A stretch of 64,000 nt of DNA from positions 1,612,001 through 1,676,000 of the forward strand of contig JAWWNJ010000025.1 in NCBI GenBank assembly GCA_037176885.1, given 5' to 3'. This DNA is from Favolaschia claudopus (lineage: Eukaryota; Basidiomycota; Agaricomycetes; Agaricales; Mycenaceae). Position 1 is the stretch's first letter. Each line of letters opens with the position of its first letter. Below are positions 1-12,476 of the stretch, piece after piece. The position numbers and the translations under genes are program-made. Below the pieces are notes generated by a model, which was not told the DNA's origin, did not search any database, and was given only the letters and a program-made list of their open reading frames with translations.

Positions 1-113
1 TTTTTCCCGTAACCGTTGTAGTACAAGTCTTACTCTTGAACGGTTGCACAACATTTGGTCTTGATAGAGACTAGAGCTTGGAGAGCCAGATGGGAGCAAC
101 GTCGACGTCGAGT

Positions 114-386
114 TCAAGTTGGTGGGACGGCAATAAGCACTATGTCATTCAGAAGGACAAGTTCGCGTGAGAGGTAGTCGACTGTTCCGGTAAAAAGATT
201 AAGAGGCAAAAGGATCAGCCCGAGCCAGGCTGAAGTTGCTTCGAGTGTTGAGGGCAATGCGTTGACAATCTGTGGAGGAGGAGGAGGAAAGTACATTGCG
301 GTGATCGCCATCAGGAAAGAACATATGACGGCGAAAGCCAGCTCGGTCGTGATCGCGATATTTGGAAAGTTCCACCGCCACGACAA
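114..386 (-). CDS. small putative membrane protein, 5' part of a gene at the window edge
   Basis: Reading leftwards from an ATG at 386 there is a 90-codon frame with two hydrophobic stretches, residues about 13-33 and 52-66, separated by a proline run. This suggests a two-pass membrane protein. I do not recognise the family. The frame stops at 114. The tail after residue 72 may be read-through into an intron, so the real gene may continue past the window's left edge. Its start lies only about 100 bp from the 3' end of SF3B2, in the same orientation. It could also be a chance frame. Confidence 0.35.
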   Translation of the reverse strand: MSWRWNFPNIAITTELAFAVICSFLMAITAMYFPPPPPQIVNALPSTLEATSAWLGLILLPLNLFTGTVDYLSRELVLLNDIVLIAVPPT

Positions 387-492
387 AAAATTCGCACTGT
401 TTCGCAGGATCGCGCAGGTCGCACTACAATAATTCTGCCCAACTAATTACACAGCGGAGACGATGACAACTATACAGCAAAAAATCGTTACT

Positions 493-2597
493 TCAGAACT
501 TAAACTCCTTGCCTTTCTTCGATGAGTCTCGTTCTTTCTCCTTCTGCTTTTTCGAACGCGAAGCCACCTCCTTCGCAACAAAGTCGGAAAAGTCCTCGCG
601 TGAGCCAGGTACGCCTGCCGATCCCCGCGAGTGCACCTCGTACTTGCGGCGCAGTTCCTCTTCGGACATACCCTCAAGCTCAGCAGCGTCAATGGAGACA
701 TCGACGCCATTCGCTTTACGCTGGGAACGACATCAGTCAATGGAGGTTAAACCAACAACAAAACGATGACCCACCTTTGTCGACCTCTCGTCTCCAAGAA
801 CCGGAAGGTTTCCATGCGAGGCAACAGCACTGACATCGTACCCGCGTTCACTTCCCATCAACCCTCTCACCGCGGTTTGCCTCTCAGGTACAACCTGGTA
901 CAGAGACCGCGGGCCCGCATCTGCAGTCTCTGATACAGCCCTTCCTTTACGCAGTTCAAGGAAGTCGGGAGTTTCAAGACCTGCAGCCACGGTAGAAACC
1001 ACGCTGGCCATGCCTGACGGCGTCTCCAGACCAGAAGGAGTCTGAAGTCCGTCGGCAGGTGCGGGAGTTTCCTCTTCGTCATCAGAGCCCTCAGCCGAAG
1101 ACTCGTCCGATTCCTCTTCTGCAAATTGGAGTCATTAGCGACATGGAGAACGATAATTGAGAAAAAAGCTTGCCTTCTTCGGGTTCGAGCTCGCCCCAAA
1201 GATTCTTGTCGACGGGTTCTCCCATCTATACGCGGTTATTAACTCATACTGAATTCGCGGTTATGACTCACATCTGCGCCGTCGCTTGCTTTCGGAAGAA
1301 CTCCAAATACATCACCGTAGAGAGGACGATTGTACTCATCGAGCGGCGGTTTACCCCATCCTCCTGGATGGAAGCCCCACTGGGCTCTAAATAGAAACTT
1401 GATTAGCAACAGAGCAACTCATAGCGGGACGGTAACATACCCTTCAGGGATAGGAGAATTGAGCCCAGGTATTCGTAATGTAGGATAACTGGGAGGAGGT
1501 CCGAAACGTTGCATGCTGATGAGCCACGGTGGAGGCGCGAGCGGAGGAATAGACAATGCTTCTACTAGTTCGGGAGAAAGGTCGCCCGGCCGTTTTTCCT
1601 TGAGCGAAGTTTCGAACTCTTTCCCTTCATAGTACCTATTGAGTTACAGCCGTCAGAGCTAGTACGCTACATGTGTAAAGATTCACTCACATCTCCCCAA
1701 ATCCTGTGACGGGCGGCTTGGTCTGAAACTTGAAGAACGCGTCGTGTAATTTCTGGTAGTCTATATCGACCTTCCCCATCTTCGGCTGTACCCTCTCCCG
1801 CGTCTTGGCCTTCAAGCTCATATTTGCCTCCTTTTCTTTCACTGCATCCCGCATGGTCGCAATTCCAGTATCGGCAATGTATGCCGGGAGTTGGAACGGA
1901 GGCTTTTCGATACCTCGTTTTCCTTGGAGGTAGTCGCGTTTGGCTGACCAGTGTATCGGTATAGGAATTGTATTTCGCTGTGATTTCAGATGCAGGAGGA
2001 GACGGGGGTCGGCAGCAGTGACGTCGGTCCATTCCACAACCTCAGGCTTCTTGACCAGTCGCTTGAGCTCTGCCACAGTGAGTCGCGAGAGTTTCCGTTG
2101 CTTCTTTTTAGATATCGGTTTGGCCTCGGCGTCAGAGTCACCCTCGGATGCCATATCATCGTCAGAGTAGATAATTTCGCCCTTTGTCCGAGCGGCGTCT
2201 TTATCCTGCTAAAGATTTCGAAACAATTTGAGGACCTCGATACGCAAGAAGATAGAGCTCACTGCAGATTCATCGGGAGGTAACTGAAAGCGAGCAAAGA
2301 CGTCGGAAAACGCTTCCAAAACGGAGCCGTTGGCATCCAACTGCTCAGGGACGTACTCGACATTGTCATCATCATCCACATTCATGGCATCTGTGCTGTC
2401 TGAGAGGACCTTGTCCTACAAGGCACAAGGGTTGAGGGAATTGTGGGGAATAACACGGTAAGCGACGCAACTTGTCGCGGTTGTTCTGCAACGACGGCGC
2501 GGCGTTGCTTGTGCTTGAGACGACGCAGCTGGTTTTTCGATTTTGTAGCCTTGACGCCGTTGACGCCATTGGGCTGGGTGGACGTTTGAGCGACCAT
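493..2597 (-). CDS. CUS1: SF3b splicing factor subunit 2 (SF3B145/Cus1)
   Basis: Subunit of SF3b, the U2 snRNP module that holds the branch-site duplex in the nucleus. The start is the ATG at 2597, after which comes the basic segment KNQLRRLKHKQRR typical of the family N-terminus. The diagnostic central DUF382 region is at 1687-2154 and includes LQGKRGIEKPPFQLP and PKMGKVDIDYQKLHDAFF. A PSP domain and a TPAG-type region follow at about 1640-730, and the protein ends GKEFKF at 493. About eight exons with short introns; the first intron falls after PRQ (donor near 2473) and rejoins at 2415 (DKVLSDS). Two other SF3b subunits, RDS3 and SF3B1, lie near the other end of the window. Confidence 0.93.
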
Positions 2598-2832
2598 GGT
2601 GCGCGACGAGTCGAAGTCCAAACTCGGTGCTTTACATCTGTTGTCTAGTACCCTTTCGGCTACAGAATTTTTGGATCCAACGCCTTGATTGTGCTCTCTG
2701 AACTTCTCGTTGGCTTCAGCGCTCACCACTTACCCTTCGCCGGCCTTTGCGTTCGGAACTGGGCGAATTGTCTCTTCGACGCGCTGCGGAATTCTAGATT
2801 TCTTTTCTACGTGAACTGCGTTCTGCACATCA

Positions 2833-4130
2833 ATGCAGTCCGACGATGTTATATGGTCGGTAATAAATCACCAGTTTTGCTCTTACAAAGTCAAGTAAGA
2901 TAACCCGGCTAAAAGCTGGGCTTGTACTCACACTCATCTAGAACAACCACCCAGAATTTCTGTCGAAATGAATACAACGTTACTGGATTCTGCAACAGAC
3001 AATCTTGTCCCCTGGCAAACTCGAGATATGCGACTGTCCGAGAAAGCGAAGGTCTTAACGATGCCTGCGTTCGCCCTCGATGTTTCTGACCTGCTCGTAG
3101 GCGTTTTGTATCTGTATGTCAAGACTATAGAAAGAGCACACTCCCCTGCGCACATGTGGGAACGGATAAAGCTTTCCAATAACTACTCCAAAGCTTTGGA
3201 ACAGGTCGGGCTAATGCACACGAGTCTACCAACTGAGCATCTCATCTGTCGCAGATCGACAGCGAGCTCATTCACTGGCCCAACTTCACCATCCATAAAT
3301 GCAAGCAGCGCGTCACGAAAATAACCCAATACCTCATCAAAATGCGGCGTCTGAAGCTGCGCCAACAGTGTGTGCTCGCTTGACCTAACATTCCCTGTTT
3401 AACCCTTTTATCAGACCGAAACTTGTGGGCATAAAAAAGAAATTAGACCGCCGCGAAGCGACTCGGGAGCGTAAAGCTCTCTCTGCTGCCCACCTAGAAC
3501 GTTCAATTGAGAAGGAGCTGATCGAGCGACTCAAGTCCAAAGCATACGGTGACGCACCATTGAACGTAAATGAAACAGTCTGGCAAGCCATCCTCGACCG
3601 CGAGAAAAACGGCGGCAAGGATCTCGAAAACGCAGAGCTGGACATGGAAGCGGACGAGACTGACGAAGAGGACGAGGAGTTGGAAGACGAAATGGACGAT
3701 TGGGGTGACAGAGAGTTCGTGAGCGACATCAGTGGGGACGAGGACGAGGATGGTCTCAGTGATTTAGAGGATGCGGCTGTGAGTCTACGGTTCCTATCTT
3801 TCGCCTTCGGTCATCTCACTCCCCGAAGGATGGTTTCTCGGAGGAGGAAGATGATGATGGTGATTCCGATGAAGATGAAGGTGACAGCGACTCTGCAGAA
3901 AAAACTGGCTCCAAAACAGCTCTTGGCAAGCGAAAGGCTGCCCCACAATCCAAATCTTCACGGAAACGGCCCGAAAAGAAACCGAGAAGTACATTCTTTC
4001 CCGTCGTCCCTTCTATCTCTAATTGCTCGCCTACAAAGGGCCACCGCGCGAGGGAGCACGAGTCGAGGTTGAATACGAAAACGAGGTCGAGAGTGTGCCA
4101 CTCAGCCGTGCTGCGCTCGCCAGTTGGTAG
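2833..4130 (+). CDS. MAK16: MAK16 ribosome biogenesis protein
   Basis: Nucleolar protein needed for 60S subunit assembly. The ATG at 2833 gives [19 protein letters not shown], the family start. Exons by eye: 2833-2894, 2942-3051, 3101-3204, 3255-3367, 3415-3778, then two more ending at 4130. Exon 2 holds FCRNEY and exon 3 holds [19 protein letters not shown], parts of the L28e-like Mak16 domain. Exon 5 carries [19 protein letters not shown] and [14 protein letters not shown], followed by the acidic Asp/Glu tail expected of this protein. Donors and acceptors are GT/AG and the frame is kept across every junction. Divergent from SF3B2, with about 235 bp between start codons. Confidence 0.95.
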
Positions 4131-4252
4131 TATCCGTGTGTCATCTATGTGCATTCCATGTATTACATTGGTCCTAATAGCAATTCTATATTACAAATCT
4201 CAAGTATGGAGTTCTAGCGTAGTAAATGGTGTAAATTCCAGGGTGCGATCGT

Positions 4253-5305
4253 TCATTCAATTTTGGCCTTGTTGGCTTGTTTGCGACGCTCCATCTCCTG
4301 TCGCGTCATTTTCGTTCCGAGTAGGGTGTCCCAATGTACAAAGAAGGGTTGCGCAAAGTTGGATTTTATTCCGATTTGCTGAAGCAATTTAGAGGTCTGT
4401 AGGACGACCAGAAGGACGGCATACCTGATGATGAATGTCGTGATAGTCTGCATTGTTCGAGGACATCAGCTGCAATGGATCGAATGGCAGTCGGTATCCG
4501 CAATGGTCATCGACAGTCTTGAAAGTCGCGATTGTGAACAACAGCGCTGCTTGGCGTGTACTCATCCTGGACAACGACTCGGCGAAGACCGTGCCGACCA
4601 TGTCCAGTAAGAACCCCTCGACAGGATGATTATACAGAGCACCATATGCGTAGGGAATATGAAGTCTATGGTGCCAGGAATGAAAATGCCGGTACATGAA
4701 CTTGTTCACATGCATGAATCGGTGGAGAAAGTACTGCCAAGTGTCAATTGCGAACCTGAAAGATGCTTAGCGTAATGTAATCGGCAGCTCGGGCGCACAT
4801 ACATGGCAACGACAAACTGGAACAGGGGGATGGCCCACCAGTATACATAGTACGCCAAACGAGAAAGAATTGGCTGCAAGGACTCGTCCGATCCAAACAC
4901 AAAAGACATTCCCCGGGAGATAGTGGCCACTTTCGCAGTATGGTCTGACACCACGGTGTGACCTTCAGACAACCAATAGAGCCCCATAGCGGTTTGAACG
5001 GCGTGTTGGAAAACTACCGCCCAAAAGACAGCCCCGCGAGAGGCGCGATTCCGAGATGAAACTTCTGCTGAAGGATGAATGCGGTACTTCTCGAGGGACT
5101 TCCAGTCTCTTGTGTCCAGGTAATGAAAGAAAAGCGAGAAGGACCAATACGCGACGACAGGAGCAGCCAGAGCGAGATGCTGGTCCGAGAACCCAGGTAT
5201 GAGGGATGGCTGGGACGAGTAGTACCAGGGCACATCCATGGGCGCAGTAGCATTCAGCGCAGAGGCATTCATCGCCGAGAGATGAGGGTCGGGAAAAAGA
5301 TCCAT
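4253..5305 (-). CDS. SUR2: sphinganine C4-hydroxylase (fatty acid hydroxylase superfamily)
   Basis: Di-iron ER membrane enzyme that hydroxylates dihydrosphingosine to phytosphingosine. Exon 1 (5305 to about 4803) encodes the N-terminus and several hydrophobic helices (LALAAPVVAYWSFSLFFHYL; VYWWAIPLFQFVVAMY). Exon 2 holds the histidine boxes HRFMH, HFHSWHH and later DIHH. Exon 3 (about 4384-4253) ends in a charged tail ERRKQANKAKIE, which fits a cytosolic C-terminus. The intron between exons 2 and 3 joins DIHHQ to QIGIKSNFAQPFF. Convergent with MAK16; the stop codons are about 120 bp apart. Confidence 0.92.
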
Positions 5306-5462
5306 CTCACCACTTTATTCGGCAGAGTTGATTAGTCAAAGCCGATGACCGAGTCTATGCAATCAAATATACTTTAACAAAAAATACAGTACATTTTACA
5401 GTCTCTGCTATATACTCCTTGTCTCGTACAGTGGACTCCGTGTTATGATTGTGCATTCCGAT

Positions 5463-6619
5463 TCAAGGTTCGTTCAAGTTGTTCAGTAAAGTCGTCAAGC
5501 ACCGTTTTGTGACCATGTCGCCCTTGAGCAGCACACTAAAGGTCTGGTCTCGAAGGGGCTCGGGCAGACACGCTCGAAGAGCCTCGCGCGCTCTAGCCGC
5601 ACGTTCAGACATTGAAGAGATTCTAATGATAAGTTCACACACCTCAAATTGTCACTGAGACGCAAGTAGCATCGTACGACATGCTTCAGTAACCTCACCG
5701 CCTGCGACTCCACCAACTGATTCACCATGTTGCTCAAGACTGTGCCTACGGCGTAGAAGCGCTCGTAGGTGTGGCAGATGTACGTCAGGCCTGTCTCGTC
5801 AAGCAATATCTTCTGCACAATAAAGATTGCGACCGTCTTGGAGAGCTCGGAGCCAGTTTCCATTATACGCAGACAGAGGGGAATGATCTCTGTCGACAAT
5901 AGGAAGTGGATTACGGTGTTATTATCGTTTTGCTGCGAAGAAATGAGGAAAGGAAGGGACAACAGAGATACGGACTCACTTTTACGAGTGCGCCAATGAC
6001 ACCAAGGGACGTGAGGCGAAGATATTCAAATGGCCGCGTTTTTGAAGTTGTGTTGAGGAAGGGGTAGAGGAATAGCGGAATATGAGCTATAGCAGCGAGT
6101 ATTCGTGAGTTCAGTTCAACTCAAGAATTATGAAGCACCGGACCATTTAAAAACAGTTGCCGGGTCTCCGAATGGGACGCCACACATTGTAGAAGGGCAA
6201 GGGCGTTGCATACGCGGTTCGAGACATGTGCGGTCAAATTTGGTGGTGAAAGGAGTGGGTAGACGGAGACAATCTCCTGCAAGAGAGCCGGCATGATACC
6301 TGCGAACCAACCGACCCTCAGAACAATAATGGAAGTTGCCATCGGACAAGAACGCACCAAAGGAGTGCCAAAGAACGAGAGCGAGGTCGTCGTATTGTTC
6401 CCTCTTCTTGCTGAGCTCGAGGAGGGCGCTCTCGCGGGTGTTTGGGTCCATGAGGTCGATTACGAGTGAGTATATTTTTCCATCTTCGTGGATTGCGAGT
6501 GCACTGTTGTTGGGCAGAAATTGAGCGACGGGCTGGTGGGGGACTGGGTGTGCAAGAGGTGCGGATAGCCCGTTGTCGCTATACAAGCCCCCTCGGGCGA
6601 ACGCGTGCAGCGTACTCAT
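5463..6619 (-). CDS. CAF40: CCR4-NOT complex subunit Caf40/Rcd1 (CNOT9)
   Basis: Armadillo-like subunit of the CCR4-NOT mRNA deadenylation complex. From the ATG at 6619, residues about 40-65 read [20 protein letters not shown], followed by WHSFGAFLS. Later exons give [51 protein letters not shown] and [20 protein letters not shown], all hallmarks of the Rcd1 fold. The last exon ends [17 protein letters not shown] at 5463. Five or six exons. The region upstream to PRO2's 3' end (6620-6818) is the promoter and shows no gene. Confidence 0.95.
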
Positions 6620-6818
6620 CCAACCGCCACTGTGCAGAACCGCCTAATTTCGGGATAGTCACAGAGTCACGTCACGGGCGCCTTGTGTGGACGGCTCCGA
6701 AACTTTGTCAGCACTTGTTTTTGCGTTTTTTTAGAGAGAGAAATGGTCCGGGATTTTATTTATTTGACATGATTACACGAGAATAAATGTACAACGGTTC
6801 GAGAGCGCCAAGGCATGG

Positions 6819-8321
6819 TCAGAACGGAACTGTCTTGACAATATCCGTATGCCTGAACTGCTTTTTACCAGAGCCAAACTCAGATGCGATATGCCCGCTC
6901 TTGCTCATGCTACGAAGCATGTATTTGTATATCACCAGCCCCTCCAGCCCAACAGGCCCACGAGCGTGAATACGCCCCGTGCTTATGCCGACCTCTGTGC
7001 CAAATCCATACCGGAAACCGTCAGCAAAGCGCGTGCTAGCATTCACAAACGTCCCTGCGCTATCCACGCCACGACAAAACGTCGCTGCAGCTGACTGGGA
7101 TTCCGTGACAATGCTGTCGGTGTGATGCGACGAGTGAGCGTTGATGAATCGAACAGCAGCAGACAGGGAGGGCAGGGTGACAACTGAAAGGGTAAGATTG
7201 AGATGCTCAGTTGTATAAGCTTCCGGTGTGGCTGGTTCCGCAAGAGAGAGGTTGGAAGGGGGAGGGGACAGTGTCTGAAGAGCACTTAATGAAGCAGGAT
7301 CGCAAAGCAGTCGCACTTGGGCTTGGAGAAGCGCGCGACCAACTGCTGGCCAGATTATTTGTAGAACAGACTCGTGTAATACGAGCGTTTCCGTGGAGTT
7401 GCACGCAGCGGGATAGTCTGTCTGAAGGTAGATAAGGACTCATCCTCAGCAAAGAAATTCGCACTTACCTTGGAATCAACCACCACACGAATCGCCTTTT
7501 CGATATCTGCCGATTCGTCAATATATACGCTGCACAGGCCGTCAGCGTGGCCCATGACAGGAATTCGAGTGTTGTTTTGTATGTTTTGGACAAGGCTGTT
7601 GCTGCCTCGAGGAATGACCAAATCAATGTATTGGTCCAGAGCCAGGAGAGATGATACTTCCGCTCGCGTCTGGATGGCTTGGATGTAGGAGGAAGGGAGA
7701 GATGATCGCGATAGACCAGATGATATGGACTGGGCGAGAATCTGTGTAGTTTTGTTTGATTCTTTGCCCCCCTTTAGAATTGCGGAATTACCTGAACGAA
7801 GAGAAAATGACAAAAGAAGATTGAGCTGTAGTGAATAACGTACCAGATTTGATAGCTAAAGCAGCGATATTCACAACCACCTCAGGACGCGCTTCAAATA
7901 TGACGAGTAGCACGCCTATGGGACATGATACACGATAGAGCTCGAGTCCGTCGTCCAATTCCTTAGCATAGGAGACAATTCCAGTAGGGTCAGGCAGCTC
8001 CGCAACGTCCAAGACTCCTTGCAGCATCGAGTCCCATTTGTCGCCTTTGTCAAGGTCTAATCGTTTCAGCAAAGATTCTGACATGCGACCAGCATCCACT
8101 TCGATCTGAGCAGCCTGATGTGCGCGGTAAGAGTGGTCCCATTACAGAGAGTGTCAAGTTGCCTTCAAATCTTCTTTATTGGCAGCGAGGATGTCGGTCT
8201 TGTTGGATTGAAGAGCTTGGTGAATGTGATTTAGAGCAGCAACACGTTCCGCAGAGGAAATCAATTGAGAATCCTCGAAGGCAACCTTGGCTGCTTTCGC
8301 TATTTCTTCAGCACTTGACAT
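6819..8321 (-). CDS. PRO2: gamma-glutamyl phosphate reductase
   Basis: Second step of proline synthesis: NADPH-dependent reduction of gamma-glutamyl phosphate to glutamate semialdehyde. Starts MSSAEEIAKAAKVAF at 8321. Exon 2 has ELPDPTGIVSYAKELDDGLELYRVSCPIGVLLVIFEARPE, exon 3 has the GNSAILKGGKES segment and the oligomerisation/NADP region, then comes TDYPAACNSTETLVLH with the expected catalytic Cys. The last exon contains VNASTRFADGFRYGFGTEVG and STGRIHARGPVGLEGL, the ProA signature. It stops at 6819 (VKTVPF). About five exons. The 290 bp between this gene and the next (8322-8614) hold only the promoter. Confidence 0.95.
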
Positions 8322-8614
8322 TTCAAGGTGAATCGAACGGTCAGCAATGACAGCAATACGAGCTAGAGTTGAGCGGAGTCAGAGAAATGATGCTGGCCGC
8401 GGCCTTCAAGTTGGAAGGTTCGCGAATCGGCCGAAGCCCGAAAGCGCCGAACTCAAGTCTTTTGGGCCTCTGGCCGTAGCTTACAATCCTCGCATTCATG
8501 ACTTTGCATTAATACTACAGCACACACACAATTTGAATGGGTATTTACATGAAAGGGTATGTTCCGAGAGATGTCATACAACATGGAGATCATTAAATCT
8601 TACACAAGCATGCA

Positions 8615-10802
8615 TCAACCACGACCGAACATTCCAATGCTCAGCGTATTCGCAGTATGCAAAAGCCCAAGGAGCTTGTACTACTCACTCAAATGAGCAA
8701 CTAAACGTGAATCGCATAAGAGAAACTGACCTTCTCCTCTTCCGAGTCCGAAAACATCGACCACGGCTCCCGCGCGTCGTTAAATTCAACCGCAAACGAG
8801 AAGGGAATGGCCTTTAGATCTTCGTAGCCTTCGTTCCACTCACGCAGCGCGCGCACTTTCCCTCTGAGATCCACCTGCTCAAGGACCTGCCCAGAATCCT
8901 GAGAAACAATGAGTATGATAAATACATTCAAGTGGCTTGGACCCATTACCCTCTCCTTCTGACTGCGATAGAAAAACACTGCAGATCCGACAAACTTGAA
9001 ATATCTCCGCCGCCATACAAGAGAGTCGCCGGTTTGAATCGTCACCCAGCCAGTGGTCAGATCCAGGTCGGCCTTGGTATTCTTGATCTTACTGCTTGCC
9101 AGTTGGATCTTCTTCTTACGCTCCTCCTCCTCTTTCCGTCGTGCCTGTTCTGCTTGTTGCGCTGCTTTCTCAGCCTGGGCTGCCTGCTCATGCCGCCACT
9201 CCTCCAAGCGCCGATGTTCCTCTATCCTCCGTTCCCTGCGAAGCATACCGCGAGTCAACAAACCATCTGGGATAAGTTGGAATTGATTGCTTACCTCGCC
9301 GCGCGCTTTTTCTGCTCCAGTTCACGCTGCTTTCGCTCTTCTTCGCGACGCTCAAGCTCCTCCCGTCGCCTGCGCTGGGCCGTCGCGTGTTGCAATTCAT
9401 TCTCGATGGAGCGCCGTCTATGTTCCTCTTCCTCTTCCTGCTCTCTGATGAAGGCCTGTTTCATGTTCAGAAATAAATCAAAAGTAGCCAACAAAGATAT
9501 GTAACATACCTCTTTCTGCGTCTTGATACGCCTTTGCCTCTGGGCTTCCTCTTCAAGTGCTCTCTGCTCCTCAATCTGCCGTTCGCGCTGAATGCGTTCC
9601 CGCTGTCGGGCTCGTTCGGTCGGATCCAGAGGTAAGGTGGTCCACTTCGACGGCATCGTCACAGACCGTTTCTTGATTCCTGGGCTACGCGGAGGAGCAT
9701 GACTAGGGCCAGCGCCGGGTATGGGGGACTCTGGCTTGACCACGACAACTTCATCTGAACTCGACGACTCTCGCCGGTTCACGACCATGTAGTCCGAATT
9801 GCTGCGGTGATGCGTCGTGAGCAACTGGGGCGGCCGTGGAGCCGACGCCCTCGGCGAGGAGTGCTGTTCCTCTCTGCGAGGATGCTCGGGAGGCTGCATC
9901 GAGAGGGACCGTCGGCCGCCTGAGGCGTCCTTCGGCGGAGGGGGCGGTGGTACGTCCTCTAAATACAGGCTAAATGGTTCGATGGGCCCAAACTCGTTAT
10001 CAAACTCGGGCTTCTTCTTTCGACGAAGCAGCGACGAGAAGACGCTTCCGCTTCCTTTCGAAGGCGGCGGAGTGGGGGTGGGTTGGGACGGCGAGGTACT
10101 GGCCATGGGTGGCTCTGTGAATTGTCCCATCTCGTCTACGGTCGGTTCTGCTGTGACTCGGTCGACTTGTATAACGTGCACGGAATCCGGGGAGGCTAGC
10201 GCCTATGTGGCAAAAGGATCGAAGGGGAAGCGAACACCGAAAATTATAAGCTACTTACGCTCTTGATGGCTTTGGGGGTGAGGTTGGATAGATGGTCGAC
10301 CGTAAGCGATGTTTGGTGCGCCTTTAGCGAAGAAACAATGGACGACGTCAAAACAAAGCCGAGCCGTAATTTGGACACCTTCACATTACCTGCAGCACCG
10401 TGCCTATCCTCCGCGAATGAACGAGCGCACGCGCGCGCCGCACTCCCGACACACTCTCCGGGATGATATTCAACAGGATGAAGCCATCATTCCCTTCCCG
10501 ATAAAAGGCGACAAATATCTGTTGAGGATCGTCGATCTTGCTCTTGAGTTCTGGGAGGCCGTTGCTCCCTGACGCAACCAGCTGGAAAGTGTCGTCCGTC
10601 TGAGCGGAGGAGTCGTAGGCCAATAGTAACCTGGAAAATTGGTCTAATGCAACGGGTGACACTGAGTAGATAAACGCGTACCAATTAGCTTCTCTGTTCA
10701 GTACTGCGTCGTACTCTGAATAACATTAAGAGCAGCTCAACATAGACCGAACAGCAGCCCACCTGCGAGAACGGTTGCGTGGTCAGTGAAATTGACCGCC
10801 AT
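8615..10802 (-). CDS. actin-associated protein: ADF-homology domain, proline-rich linker, coiled coil, PH domain
   Basis: The ATG at 10802 opens MAVNFTDHATVLA. The first exons form an ADF/cofilin homology domain (FIYSVSPVALDQFSRLLLAYD; DDPQQIFVAFYREGNDGFILLN). Next are SLYLEDVPPPPPPKD and other proline-rich, Ser-rich, disordered stretches, and a long Arg/Glu-rich helix (about 9610-9060) typical of a single coiled coil. The C-terminus is a PH domain (GWVTIQTGDSLVWRRRYFKF; WSMFSDSEEEK). I place the last exon after a 50-nt intron (8681-8730), encoding YKLLGLLHTANTL up to a stop at 8615, which would be the PH terminal helix. Probable cortical actin or membrane adaptor; no SH3 domain, so not Abp1. 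The last exon is the least certain part. Confidence 0.75.
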
Positions 10803-11489
10803 GGTCTCCCACAGAAAGAGTGCTAAATTGATAAAGCGCTACTCGAATGATCACTGTTGCGGTTGAGCTAAACTGCGGCTTGAAGGTTATAGTTTGCGAT
10901 TCTCAGTCAAAGAGAGATAAGGGATTGCCCAGAATCTCGAGGAGGATTAGAGTTGGAATACAGGTCGCAGTTGGCAGGGAACACGATTTATTGTCCTACA
11001 CAGCCACCAATGGAAGTGATCATCTCCTCCAGTTGTCCTCCAGCTTGATTGTGTCATTCAGCAATCTTCAGCAATTCAGCAGCAGATCAAGCAAATTTGG
11101 CATTGGAACAAGGCACAGAGAACGGTCGTCCAACCTGACGGCATCATGATAGGTGAGAGACGCTCGCATCCATGTATCTCGAGTCGCGCTGATCAGTGAA
11201 ATCGACTTCTCGCAACCGTCTTATATGCCGAGAATTCGAAGAGGTTGAATAGATGCTGCAGCCAAGCCGCACCATCATTCTAGGATGACCCAGGTCAGCC
11301 AAGTGAAGTCCCAACTTCCAAATGCGGCCTACTACCGCCCACGACCAAAAAAGGCAAAAAAAGGTCATGTCGCAAAACATCGTGGTTAATGAGTCCAAGA
11401 CTTCGATCTAAATCCCTCATGACGAGGAGAATACAACTACCGTATGAGAACAGGACCTAGTGCAAGACGCTCGCAAGCAGCCCTCTTCG
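10803..11489. other. intergenic region, no gene seen
   Basis: 687 bp between the 3' end of BCP1 and the start of the ADF-H/PH gene, both on the minus strand. It should contain the BCP1 terminator and the ADF-H/PH promoter. Frames of 80-100 codons occur on both strands but have no exon-like structure or family resemblance. Confidence 0.5.
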
Positions 11490-12476
11490 TCATACATATA
11501 CCTCGCCCATTTTAGCAACGAGCGCTTCCCACCGAGAAGCATCGACAAGCATGAGCCGACCGCGAACATCGAGACCAAACGAATCGGCTTCGCGAGGCTC
11601 TGGCGATGTGGAGAAGGGGTAGGAGATGGCGTGTGTAGCATGCTGTACAGCAAAATTGAAAGAAAGTTGAATATGAATGAATACGAAATGGGCAAGAATG
11701 AGAGGGGGGGCACACCTCTTGAATGCATGCATCCTCTGGATGGAAGAAATAGATGCCATCATCGGGACGTGTTTGTGTCGGTGGTTGGGACCCCTTTTGT
11801 TTTTTCGCCTTTTTAGACGACTTGCCCGCTGGTGCGCGATTTGCCAGGGCCTCCTCCTCGTCAAGAGAAAGATGGTAGGCTCGGGAAACAAACAGAAGGT
11901 GGGTGAATGCGTAAGGTTCAGACTAGATAGGCTGTTTTAAAATGAATCGCGCTGAAAGAAATCGATGGAACTCACATCCGCCAAGGCCCATTTGACCTCG
12001 TCAGAAAGCATCCTGTACATAGGAGGTACGGTCTGCACGGGCATGTTCACGAGCCTTTCACAGAGAACCAGCCCAACCTGGGTGTCCTGGCCCCGGAACA
12101 AGGCAGCAAGTGTAGTATTGAACGCAGGATCCGCCTGCGCGGATTTTTCGAAGAAATATTCGGCAAGGGCTGCGATGGCAGGGTGCGCTTGATGTACGTG
12201 CATATTTAGCACGGTGAGTAGTGCATATGGATCGCTCTCGAGTCCATCGGTCTTGATGGTAGTGCCCACGGTGGGCTGGGAGAGGATGAGGTCGGTGAGA
12301 GAGGCGAGATCGAAACGTTCGGCGTCGCGATTAAAGAGCTGGGTGAGAAGGCGTTTGATGGCATGGTAGTCGATTTTCGGATTCGGGTCGAAGAAATCGA
12401 AGGAGACGTCGACGAAAGAAACTGAGTCTGAGTCGGAGTCGGAGTCGCCCTCCTTGTCCTGCTTGCGCTTCGACAT
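11490..12476 (-). CDS. BCP1: Bcp1/BCCIP family nuclear export and ribosome biogenesis chaperone
   Basis: Bcp1 escorts ribosomal protein uL14 and is linked to nuclear export of Mss4 in yeast (family knowledge). The first exon from 12476 starts MSKRKQDKEGDSDSDSDS and continues VSFVDVSFDFFDPNPKIDYHAIKRLL, the family core, then HVHQAHPAIAALAEYF and LVLCERLVNMPVQTVPPMYRML. Exon 2 (about 11880-11715) encodes DEEEALANRAPAGKSSKKAK and DDGIYFFHPEDACIQE. Exon 3 ends DSFGLDVRGRLMLVDASRWE at 11490. The frame is open upstream to 12623, but MSKRKQ matches the family start. Divergent from FZO1. Confidence 0.93.

Noticed and set aside
2934..3365. Minus-strand frames of 60-81 codons opposite MAK16
   Set aside because: The plus strand carries conserved MAK16 exons with correct splice sites here; the minus frames are shadows.
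3816..3910. Acidic repeat-like GAT/GAA tract in MAK16 as a microsatellite
   Set aside because: It encodes the conserved acidic tail of the protein and is not a regular short repeat.
10847..11398. Two frames of 84-100 codons in the intergenic region after BCP1
   Set aside because: No conserved residues, no exon junctions and ordinary chance length for this base composition.
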